A stretch of 64,000 nucleotides of DNA, taken from NCBI GenBank assembly GCA_903902745.1, contig CAIUWA010000015.1, forward strand, positions 1-64,000, in the 5' to 3' direction. Origin of the DNA: an uncultured Opitutia bacterium (lineage in GTDB: Bacteria; Verrucomicrobiota; Verrucomicrobiia; Opitutales; Opitutaceae). How positions within the stretch are numbered: the first letter of the stretch is position 1; each line of letters opens with the position of its first letter. Positions 57,510-64,000 of the stretch are shown piece after piece. The notes beneath the pieces are model-generated. The model was not told where the DNA came from, did no database searches, and saw nothing but the letters and a program-made list of their open reading frames with translations. A program made the position numbers and the translations under genes.

Positions 57510-58601
57510 ATGAGCTCTCTGCTGTCCCCAACCTCGATGGCAGAACTGGTCGACGCCGTGCGCTCGACGCCGCGGCTGATTGCGGTGGGCGCGGGGACGA
57601 AGCCGCGGCTCTCGGCAGTTCCGGGGGTGATGCGGCTTTCGACGGCGGGGCTGCGCGGCATCATCGAATACGAGCCGGATGAGTTCACCTTCACGGCGCT
57701 GGCCGGTACGCCGGTGCGTGACATCGCCGCGGCGCTGGCGGCGCAGGGACAGTACCTGCCGTTTGATCCGGTGCTGGCCGGGGCGGGCGCGACCCTGGGC
57801 GGGACGGTGGCGGCGGGCCTGAACGGGCCGGGCCGGTTCCGCTTTGGCGGCCTGCGGGATTTCATCCTCGGGGTCCGCTTCGTCGACGGCACGGGGCGGC
57901 TGCTGCGGATGGGCGGCAAAGTGGTGAAGAACGCGGCGGGATTCGACCTGCCGAAATTTTTCGTGGGCAGCCTCGGGCGCTTTGGCGTGATGGCGGAGGT
58001 GACCTTCAAGGTGTTTCCCCGGCGCGCCGCCGCCCTCACGCTTCGCCTGCCGGCCGGGGATGCGGCGGGCCTGGCCACGATCCTGACCGGGGCCGCCGGC
58101 ACGCGCTGGGAACTTGATGCCCTGGATGCATCGCTCGACGAAGGCGCCGTGTTCGCGCGCCTCGCCGGCCCGGCGCCGGCGATCGAGACGCTGGCGGGGG
58201 AAATCCTCGCGCGCTGGCCCGGAGAAAAACTGTCCGCGGCCGCGGCGGAGAAGTGGTGGACCGACGCGACGGAATTTGGCTGGGCGCATCCCGACGGTGC
58301 GCTGGTGAAGGTCGTGCTCACGCCCGCGCGGGTGCCGGACCTGGCGGCGCTGGTGCGGCCGCTGCCGGGGGCCCGCGTGTGGATCGGCAATGGCGGCAAT
58401 GTGGCCTATGTCTCGCTGGCCTCGGCCGCGGAGGTTCCCGGGCTCGGCGAGCACGTGCGCCAGGCCGGACTGGCCGCACTCACGCTGCGCGGAGTGGCGG
58501 CACCGCTCTGGCCGGCCGGAAGGGCCCGGCCCGCGATTGCCCCGGCGGTGAAGGCCGCGCTCGACCCGCAAAATCGTTTTCCGTCCCTCGATGAATCATG
58601 A
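57510..58601 (+). CDS. glcE: Glycolate oxidase subunit GlcE
   Basis: A 363-aa FAD-binding protein. VGAGTKPRLS, LAGAGATLGGTVAAGLNGPG and GGKVVKNAAGFDLPKFFVGSLG match GlcE, which pairs with GlcD. The C-terminal part is shorter and less conserved, as is usual for GlcE. It lies between glcD and glcF on the same strand. Confidence 0.9.
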   Translation: MSSLLSPTSMAELVDAVRSTPRLIAVGAGTKPRLSAVPGVMRLSTAGLRGIIEYEPDEFTFTALAGTPVRDIAAALAAQGQYLPFDPVLAGAGATLGGTVAAGLNGPGRFRFGGLRDFILGVRFVDGTGRLLRMGGKVVKNAAGFDLPKFFVGSLGRFGVMAEVTFKVFPRRAAALTLRLPAGDAAGLATILTGAAGTRWELDALDASLDEGAVFARLAGPAPAIETLAGEILARWPGEKLSAAAAEKWWTDATEFGWAHPDGALVKVVLTPARVPDLAALVRPLPGARVWIGNGGNVAYVSLASAAEVPGLGEHVRQAGLAALTLRGVAAPLWPAGRARPAIAPAVKAALDPQNRFPSLDES

Positions 58602-58619
58602 ATAAAATTTCCAGTTCCG

Positions 58620-58705
58620 GCCTTAAAGTAGGGCGGGTCTTCGACCCGCCTTTGGCATGTCCAAGGTTAATCGAAGGCGGGTCAGAGACCCGCCCTACCT
58701 CCTGA
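58620..58705. repeat. 'GTAGGGCGGGTC' inverted repeat between glcE and glcF
   Basis: GTAGGGCGGGTCTTCGACCC on the left and GGCGGGTCAGAGACCCGCCC plus TAC on the right form a long stem. A similar element lies at 62913-62992. It is inside an operon, so not a full terminator. Confidence 0.85.
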
Positions 58706-58706
58706 T

Positions 58707-59978
58707 ATGCTCCACAAGATCAAAACCGAGGAACACGGCCCGCTGGGCGAACCGATGGCGCACGCAGTGCAAGCGTGCGTCCACTGCGGGTTCTGCCTCG
58801 CCGCGTGCCCGACCTACCAGGAGCTCGGGCAGGAGATGGACACGCCGCGCGGGCGCATCGTGCTGATGAAGCAGGTGCTGGAGGGTGACCTGCCCTGGGC
58901 GGCGGCGCAACCGCACGTCGACCGCTGCCTCGGCTGTCTCGCGTGCGAGCCGGCGTGCCCGAGCGGCGTGCCGTACCGGGACCTGATCAGCCCGTTCCGC
59001 GCGCTGGCCCAGCCGCATTTCCGGCGCACGCCGGGCGAGCGGCTGCGGCGCTGGCTGGCGGGACAGACGATTCCCTATCCCTCACGTTTCCGCCTGGCGC
59101 TCCTCGGGGCCCGGGTGGGCCGGTGGCTGGGCCCGCTGGTGCCGCGCGTCCTCCGGCCGATGCTCGACCTGGCGCCCGCGACGGTGCCGCCCGCCCAGGC
59201 CTGGGCGCCGATCACGCCCGCGCAGGGTCAGCGTCGCGCGCGGGTGGCGCTGCTGGCCGGCTGCGCGCAGCAGGTGCTGGACCCGGACATCAACACGGCG
59301 ACGATCGACGTGCTCACGCGCAACGGCGTGGAGGTCGTGCTGCCGCTGGCACAGGGCTGCTGCGGCGGCCTGGCGTGGCACACGGGCGACCTGGAGGCAG
59401 CGCGCGCCATGGCGCGACGGAACCTCGACGCGTTCCCGGCCGACTTCGATGCGATCGTGACCAACGCAGCCGGCTGCGGCTCGGCGATGCACGAGTATCA
59501 TCTTATCCTGCGCGGCACACCCGACGAGGCGCGCGCGGACGCGTTTCGGAAGAAGGTGGTGGATGTCAGCGTTTTCCTCATCCGCCTCGGCCTGCGCGAA
59601 CCGATCCATGATTCCGGCCGGCCGCGGCGCATCGCGTACCACGACGCCTGCCATCTCGCCAACGCGCAGAACGTCCGCCGCGAGCCGCGCGAGCTATTGA
59701 AGGCGATCCCGGGCGTGCAGCTGTGCGAGATCGCCGACGCGCACCTGTGCTGCGGCAGTGCGGGCACCTACAATCTCGACCAGCCCGCGATCGCCTCATC
59801 GCTGGGCGCGCAAAAGGCCCAATCCGTGCTGAAGACGAATGCGGAGGTGGTGGCATCCGGCAACATCGGCTGCCTCACGCAACTGCGGGTTCATCTCGAG
59901 AAACTCGGTTCGCCGCTGCGCGTGCGGCACACCATGCAGGTGCTGCGGGATGCTTACGCCGCGGGGCGCGGCGAGTAA
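58707..59978 (+). CDS. glcF: Glycolate oxidase iron-sulfur subunit GlcF
   Basis: A 423-aa protein. Two 4Fe-4S motifs, CVHCGFCLAACPTY and CLGCLACEPACPSGVPY, are in the first 90 residues. Two cysteine-rich CCG domains follow (LAQGCCGGLAWH and HLCCGSAGTYN). It passes electrons from GlcDE to the quinone pool. Together with the permease at 19.7 kb it could handle glycolate or D-lactate. Confidence 0.93.
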   Translation: MLHKIKTEEHGPLGEPMAHAVQACVHCGFCLAACPTYQELGQEMDTPRGRIVLMKQVLEGDLPWAAAQPHVDRCLGCLACEPACPSGVPYRDLISPFRALAQPHFRRTPGERLRRWLAGQTIPYPSRFRLALLGARVGRWLGPLVPRVLRPMLDLAPATVPPAQAWAPITPAQGQRRARVALLAGCAQQVLDPDINTATIDVLTRNGVEVVLPLAQGCCGGLAWHTGDLEAARAMARRNLDAFPADFDAIVTNAAGCGSAMHEYHLILRGTPDEARADAFRKKVVDVSVFLIRLGLREPIHDSGRPRRIAYHDACHLANAQNVRREPRELLKAIPGVQLCEIADAHLCCGSAGTYNLDQPAIASSLGAQKAQSVLKTNAEVVASGNIGCLTQLRVHLEKLGSPLRVRHTMQVLRDAYAAGRGE

Positions 59979-59980
59979 TT

Positions 59981-60069
59981 GGTAGTTGGGAATTTGGATT
60001 TGGTCGCAGGCGGCTGAATGGGGCGGTTCTTTTCCGCCCCGATTCCCAATTACAAATTCCCAACTACCC
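59981..60069. repeat. Hairpin element, 'GGAATTGGG' vocabulary, with inner stem
   Basis: The left arm is GGTAGTTGGGAATTTGGATT and the right arm CAATTACAAATTCCCAACTA plus CC. An inner stem, GGGGCGG/CCGCCCC (60020-60026, 60034-60040), with a T-rich loop, is nested between them. Confidence 0.9.
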
Positions 60070-60085
60070 GCCTCCGCAGGAGGCG

Positions 60086-61057
60086 CTAGAACCACTTTTT
60101 CCGCTTTATATAGATCGTCATCAGCAGCGTGCTCCCGAGCATGAGGCCCCAGGCGAAGAGGTAGCCGTGGGACCACTTGAGCTCGGGCATGTGCTCGAAA
60201 TTCATGCCATACCAGCCGCCGATCAGCACGGCGGGCAGAGTGACGGCGGTGACGGCGGTGAGGAACTTGATGCCCTCGTTGGCCTCGAACGCCGCCTTGT
60301 TGAGATAGATGTCGAACGCCATCATCAGACGCTCGTGGTAATTACTCGCGGACTCTTCGAGCCGGGCGAGATTATCGCGCAGGTTGCGGAAGTAGGGCAG
60401 CATCACCGGGCGGATCATCTTGCTCTCGCCCCGGGCAAGACGGTCGATGACGTCGCGCTGCGGGCGCACGATCTGGCGCAGCCGGGAGAAATCCGTGCGG
60501 ACCTTGAGGATCTCGCTGATGAACTCCTTGGAGGAGTCCTTCGCGAGCACGACCTCCTCGATTTCCTCGAGTTCGCTGCGCAGCTCGTCCATCGCGGGCT
60601 GGTAGTTGTCCACGATCAGGTCGAGCACGGTGTGCGCCAGCCGGTCGGGACCGCGGGCGATGACGCCCGTGCTCTTGCCCACGCGGTCGAGGGTGGTCTG
60701 CACGGACTTGAGGGGCGTGCGGTGGAAGGTGACAAGGTAGTCCTTGCCGAGGAAGAGATCCAACTCGGTGGTGTTGAACTTGTCCTTCCGGGTGAAGTCC
60801 ACACCGTGCACGACCATGAAGAGATAGTCGTCGTAGTCCTCGATCTTCGGTAGTGAGCTGGGGGTGAGGCAGTCCTCGATCGCGACGGGGTGAAACTGGA
60901 ACACCCCCTCGAGAATGGCCTTGGCCTCCTCGTCCGTGGGGTTGTCGAGATCGATCCAGAGCACGAGGCCCTTGTCGGCGCGCACGAGGCGGAGCGCCTC
61001 CAGCTCCAGGTCGCGGCCGACGAGTTTGCCTTCGCTGAGGACGAACGAATGGATCAT
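60086..61057 (-). CDS. corA: CorA-family magnesium/cobalt transporter
   Basis: A 323-aa protein. A cytoplasmic N-terminal domain with LVLWIDLDNPTDEE is followed by a long helix and two C-terminal membrane segments; the signature YGMNFEHMPE sits between them, and the C-terminus ends IYIKRKKWF. It forms pentameric Mg2+ channels. Convergent with glcF. Confidence 0.93.
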   Translation of the reverse strand: MIHSFVLSEGKLVGRDLELEALRLVRADKGLVLWIDLDNPTDEEAKAILEGVFQFHPVAIEDCLTPSSLPKIEDYDDYLFMVVHGVDFTRKDKFNTTELDLFLGKDYLVTFHRTPLKSVQTTLDRVGKSTGVIARGPDRLAHTVLDLIVDNYQPAMDELRSELEEIEEVVLAKDSSKEFISEILKVRTDFSRLRQIVRPQRDVIDRLARGESKMIRPVMLPYFRNLRDNLARLEESASNYHERLMMAFDIYLNKAAFEANEGIKFLTAVTAVTLPAVLIGGWYGMNFEHMPELKWSHGYLFAWGLMLGSTLLMTIYIKRKKWF

Positions 61058-61130
61058 GTAGGGGAACTTAGCGGGCGGCGGGCAGTTGCCAAGGCTGGGG
61101 TCGGCGAGAGGAAGGGCCCATGCGGCGGTT

Positions 61131-61240
61131 GGAAATTGGTAGTTGGGAATTAGGAATTGGTGGAAACCTGGGCGAGTGCGTGAACCTTCCCGCCCACCTC
61201 CAATGAAACACCAATTCCCAATGGCGAATTCCCAATTACC
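61131..61240. repeat. Hairpin element, 'GGAATTGGG' vocabulary
   Basis: The left arm contains GGAAATTGGTAGTTGGGAAT and the right arm CACCAATTCCCAATGGCGAA plus TTCCCAATTACC. It lies between corA and the PTS IIA gene. Confidence 0.85.
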
Positions 61241-61251
61241 CCCCCCGGCCG

Positions 61252-61728
61252 TCAGGCCGGGGCGAGCAACTTTTCCTCGGCGGTGACGACCGCCTTGATG
61301 AAATCCTCGGGGGTGGCGGCGGTGAGGAAGGCCTCGCGGTTGGCGGGGTCCTTGAGGAGCTTGCAGAGCGTGCTGACGACGAGGAGGTAGTCGCCGGGCT
61401 TCGTCTTCGGGGTGCCGAGCATGAACATCAGGTGCACGTTTTCGTTGCTGTGCTCGAAGTGGATCCCGGTGTCGCTGCGCCCGACGGCGAGCACGATGGC
61501 CTTCACGTACTCGGTCCGCGCGTGCGGCAGGGCGATTTCATTGCCGAGGCAGGTGGTGTCGAGGCGGTCGCGGGCGAGCAGCTCGGCATAGAAGCTGTCG
61601 AAGTTCAGCACGTCGGGATGGCCGGCGAGCAACAGGGCGACCTCGTGGAGTGCGGCGGTGCGCTTGCCGCCCTGGATATGCAGGGCGATGCGGGAAGTGT
61701 CGAGGAGCGAGGAAATTTTGCCGGCCAT
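61252..61728 (-). CDS. PTS EIIA-family protein (fructose/nitrogen type)
   Basis: A 158-aa EIIA (PtsN/FruA) domain. GNEIALPHARTEYVK carries the phospho-accepting His, and MFMLGTPKTKPGDYL follows. It probably regulates, rather than transports, because no EIIB/C genes are near. ATG 61728 gives MAGKISSLLDTSRI; the longer frame is repeat-derived. Confidence 0.88.
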   Translation of the reverse strand: MAGKISSLLDTSRIALHIQGGKRTAALHEVALLLAGHPDVLNFDSFYAELLARDRLDTTCLGNEIALPHARTEYVKAIVLAVGRSDTGIHFEHSNENVHLMFMLGTPKTKPGDYLLVVSTLCKLLKDPANREAFLTAATPEDFIKAVVTAEEKLLAPA

Positions 61729-61805
61729 GCGATCCGAGGTTAAGCGGAGAAGTCCCAGCAAGTGAGCCCCGGTCAAAAACGTTGGCAAGGGCGAAAGGCG
61801 CAGGA

Positions 61806-61867
61806 CGGAGGACAGGAGGACAGGAGACAGGAGGACGGGATGACAGGAGACGGAAGACAGGGGCGTC
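61806..61867. repeat. 'GACAGGAGGACAGG' word array
   Basis: GGAGGACAGGAGGACAGGAG and following words upstream of the PTS gene repeat the vocabulary seen at 6361-6410, 16096-16141 and about 43311. A single arm. Confidence 0.65.
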
Positions 61868-61944
61868 ACTGATACTGGCTGTTCTGTCCGGTAGGTTCGG
61901 ATTTACATGCTTGCGGTGGGGCGGGGCCGGACTTTTTTGAAGGC

Positions 61945-62904
61945 ATGGCTTCGCCTGATTACTCGAACACGGTGGCGTTGAAGGAGCAGTTCAAGCGCGA
62001 CGGCTACCTGGCGTTGACGGGATATTTTTCCGCCGAGCGCATCGACGGGATCCTGGCCGCGATCGCCCGCCTGATTGAGCAGCGCCCGCGCGAGGTCGTG
62101 GTGGACAGCCTGGCCACGGGCCAGCGGACGTTTTGGTCGGAGGCGGACGGGCGCGAGACGCGGCGGTTCAAGTTCAACGATATCTACCTGCTGAGCGACG
62201 AGGTGCGCGAACTCGCGCTGGGCCGCGAGCTTTCGGAGCTGCTGGCCGCGCTGCTGGGCGAGCCGGCGGTGCTGTGCAACAGCCTGAATTTCCAGAAGGG
62301 CAGCAACCAGCCCAAGCACATCGACTCGCTCTACATGACGCCGCAGACCGCGCAGGCGCTGATCGCGACGTGGACGGCGTTCGAGGATGCGCATCCCGAC
62401 TCGGGGCCGCTGGTCTATTATCCCGGCAGCCACCTGATCCCGCTCTACCGCTTCAAGGACGGCACGCACCACGCTAGTCCGGACGAGATGCCGGCGTGGA
62501 ACGCCTACATCGAGGAGCAGTTGCGCGAGCGGAACATCCCGGAGAAGGTTTTCCTGGCGAAGAAAGGTGACCTGTTCATCTGGCATTCCGACCTGCTGCA
62601 TGGCGGCGGGAAAATCAACGACCAGAACCGCACGCGGAATTCACTGGTCTGCCATTACTATGGCGAGGCGGACTGCCGGAAGTTGAAGTGCGACCTGGCG
62701 CCCCAGCACCGCGGCTACTGGATGCGCCGGCTGCGGCAGCCGGTGACGGTGCCGCCCGAGGCCTTTGGCGCCGGCCGGCCTTTTCCGGAGAAGGAATATC
62801 TCGAGCGTTACCCGGATGTGAAGGCCGCGGTGCTGGCGGGAACGTGTCCGTCGGGTTGGGTGCATTATCAGGCCGCGGGGTTTAAAGAGGGTCGCGGGAT
62901 TTGA
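61945..62904 (+). CDS. Phytanoyl-CoA dioxygenase (PhyH) family protein
   Basis: A 319-aa Fe(II)/2-oxoglutarate oxygenase. KHIDSLYM supplies the first His/Asp of the facial triad, and WHSDLLHGGG the distal His, with YPGSHLIPLY nearby. The C-terminal 35 residues, EYLERYPDVKAAVLAG and SGWVHYQAAGFKEGR, form a separate motif seen in secreted or surface proteins. The substrate is unknown. Confidence 0.85.
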   Translation: MASPDYSNTVALKEQFKRDGYLALTGYFSAERIDGILAAIARLIEQRPREVVVDSLATGQRTFWSEADGRETRRFKFNDIYLLSDEVRELALGRELSELLAALLGEPAVLCNSLNFQKGSNQPKHIDSLYMTPQTAQALIATWTAFEDAHPDSGPLVYYPGSHLIPLYRFKDGTHHASPDEMPAWNAYIEEQLRERNIPEKVFLAKKGDLFIWHSDLLHGGGKINDQNRTRNSLVCHYYGEADCRKLKCDLAPQHRGYWMRRLRQPVTVPPEAFGAGRPFPEKEYLERYPDVKAAVLAGTCPSGWVHYQAAGFKEGRGI

Positions 62905-62912
62905 GGTCTGTG

Positions 62913-62992
62913 GGTAGGGCGCATTATCCTTAATGCGCCGGTTGGACGTGGTCGGAGCCAAACGCGGCGGGTTAGGGATAACCCGCCCTACC
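62913..62992. repeat. 'GTAGGGCGC' and 'GCGGGTTAGGG' inverted repeats
   Basis: GTAGGGCGCATTATCCTTAA and GCGGGTTAGGGATAACCCGC plus CCTACC form two adjacent palindromic parts in the gap after the PhyH gene. The same vocabulary is seen at 58620. Confidence 0.75.
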
Positions 62993-63024
62993 AAAGAAAA
63001 AGGCGCCGGCTGGTGGCCGGCGCC
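62993..63024 (-). terminator. Rho-independent terminator of gyrA
   Basis: On the minus strand a stem of GGCGCCGGC/GCCGGCGCC (63016-63024 and 63002-63010) is followed by TTTTTCTTT (63001-62993). It is 48 bp beyond the gyrA stop. Confidence 0.85.
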
Positions 63025-63039
63025 TTGGGGAAATGCAAC

Positions 63040-63060
63040 GGACGGCCCGGCGGGCCGTCC
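63040..63060. repeat. GGACGGCCC hairpin
   Basis: GGACGGCCC (63040-63048), loop GGC, and GGGCCGTCC (63052-63060). It lies between the gyrA stop and its terminator and may add to termination. Confidence 0.8.
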
Positions 63061-63072
63061 CTACCTTAAACC

Positions 63073-64000
63073 TCAGGTCGCCGGAGGTGCGGCGGGCGGA
63101 GTCGGAAACGGCGCGTCGCTGCCGCCTTCCTCCTCCGTCTCCACGATGCGGGCGATGCCGAGGAGCTTGTCGCCCTCGGCGAGGGTCACGAGCTTCACGC
63201 CCTTCGCGCCGCGACCGGTTTCGCGGATTTCCGCGACGCGGGTGCGGATGCTCTGGCCCTTCGCGGTGAGCAGCATGACCTCGTCGGTGTCGTGGACGCT
63301 GAGCGCTCCGGCGACATTGACGGAGCCGTCCTCGGGCAGGTCGATGGCGATGACGCCGGAGCCACCGCGGCTGGTGAGGCGGTAGTCCTCGAAGGGCGTG
63401 CGCTTGCCGATGCCGTCCTCGCGGGCGACGAGCAGGCGGGCGGCGGGATCGCAGACCTCGATGGCCTTCACGTAGTCACCGTCGTACTTGAAGCGCATGC
63501 CGGTGACCCCGACGGTGGCGCGGCCCTGGTCGCGGAGGTCTTCCTCGTTGAACCGCACGGCCTGGCCCTTGTGGCTGATGAGGACGATTTCATTAACGCC
63601 GTTGGTCAGCACGCAGCCGACCAGCGCGTCGCCGGCCTCGAGGTTGATGCCGATGAGGCCGCCATCGCGGGTGGTGTTGGCGTAGTCGGTGAGGCTGGTC
63701 TTCTTCGTGATGCCCCCGCGGGTGACCATCACGAGGAACTTGCCCGGCTCGAAGTCCTTCACGCACAGCATCGCGGCGATCTTCTCGGCCTCGTCGAGGC
63801 GGAGGAACGACGAGACGGACTTCCCCTTCGAGGTGCGGGTGCCCTCAGGGACGTCGTAGACCTTCTTCGCATGGCACTGGCCGGTGCTGGTGAGGAAGAG
63901 GATGTAGTCGTGGGTCGAGGCGGTGAAGAGGTTCTCCACGAAATCCTCCTCGTAGGTTTCGGCGCCGATGACGCCCTTGCCGCCGCGCTTCTGCGAGCGG
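63073..64000 (-). CDS. gyrA: DNA gyrase subunit A, C-terminal part (runs off window)
   Basis: Only the last 308 or so codons are in the window; the gene continues past 64000. RSQKRGGKGV near the right edge matches the GyrA-box (consensus QRRGGKG), which marks gyrase A rather than ParC. Blades of the C-terminal beta-pinwheel follow, including SLTDYANTTRDGGLIGINL, GMRFKYDGDYV and IRTRVAEIRETGRGAKGV. The tail is acidic, then Pro/Ala-rich. It ends just before a strong terminator. Confidence 0.93.
   Translation of the reverse strand, partial: RSQKRGGKGVIGAETYEEDFVENLFTASTHDYILFLTSTGQCHAKKVYDVPEGTRTSKGKSVSSFLRLDEAEKIAAMLCVKDFEPGKFLVMVTRGGITKKTSLTDYANTTRDGGLIGINLEAGDALVGCVLTNGVNEIVLISHKGQAVRFNEEDLRDQGRATVGVTGMRFKYDGDYVKAIEVCDPAARLLVAREDGIGKRTPFEDYRLTSRGGSGVIAIDLPEDGSVNVAGALSVHDTDEVMLLTAKGQSIRTRVAEIRETGRGAKGVKLVTLAEGDKLLGIARIVETEEEGGSDAPFPTPPAAPPAT

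Noticed and set aside
63073-64000. ParC (topoisomerase IV subunit A)
   Set aside because: The RSQKRGGKGV segment is a GyrA-box and the beta-pinwheel is GyrA-like.

Overview
The window is GC-rich, densely coded bacterial DNA that reads most like a verrucomicrobium of the Opitutaceae (Opitutus/Lacunisphaera type). The evidence is a Planctomycetes-Verrucomicrobia (PV) type bacterial microcompartment operon, DapL-route lysine synthesis, CAZyme and sulfatase genes, DUF2934/DUF3309-like small proteins, and many short inverted repeats between genes. This placement is inferred from gene content; no marker gene was searched against a database.

Layout. 0.1-2.4 kb: dapL (minus) and panC (plus). 2.5-11 kb: a divergent DeoR regulator, then the microcompartment operon. 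In order it encodes PduL, BMC-H, BMC-H, an acetate-kinase family enzyme, BMC-H, BMC-P, an aldehyde dehydrogenase, BMC-P, BMC-P, a class II aldolase and a lactate/malate dehydrogenase. 11-18 kb: a quinone reductase, a bifunctional rhamnulose-1-phosphate aldolase/SDR, rhamnulokinase and malate:quinone oxidoreductase. 18-25.6 kb: a receiver-only response regulator, a cupin protein, lactate permease, small membrane and lipoprotein genes, a sorbosone-type dehydrogenase, and an FMN_bind plus RnfD/NqrB-like pair. 25.7-31.3 kb: an island of small stress-type genes (three DUF2934, two DUF3309-like, one CsbD-like, one 33-aa Lys-rich peptide), interrupted by a sterol-desaturase-like gene and a GH28 gene. 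31.4-43.3 kb: a SUMF1-domain protein, a RelE/ParE toxin-antitoxin pair, an FAH-family hydrolase, a BNR-repeat protein, gcvP, nth, tRNA-Val, a CE15-like esterase, a methyltransferase and a coiled-coil membrane protein. 43.4-54.5 kb: a TPR glycosyltransferase-like membrane protein, GH28, sulfatase, a metzincin protease, a WecG/TagA glycosyltransferase, and a lipoprotein with a pilin-like tail. 54.6-64 kb: HAD and PNPOx, glcDEF, corA, a PTS IIA protein, a PhyH oxygenase and the 3' end of gyrA.

How the genes fit together. Secreted GH28 enzymes, a sulfatase and an esterase could release deoxysugars from pectic or sulfated polysaccharide. RhaB phosphorylates rhamnulose. Rhamnulose- or fuculose-1-phosphate can then be split either inside the microcompartment (encapsulated aldolase, CoA-acylating aldehyde dehydrogenase, PduL, acyl kinase) or by the cytosolic aldolase-SDR fusion. 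Lactate-type products could be handled by the lactate permease and GlcDEF-like oxidases, and NADH may leave through the LDH/MDH-family enzyme and Mqo. No rhamnose isomerase, sugar transporter or BMC-T shell protein is present here.

The least explained signal is a set of intergenic hairpin elements. Each is built from short, imperfectly repeated 'words' on one arm and their reverse complement on the other. Several unrelated vocabularies share this architecture, some elements are nested inside others, and one vocabulary appears twice in frame inside gcvP. The core of the microcompartment operon is nearly free of them.
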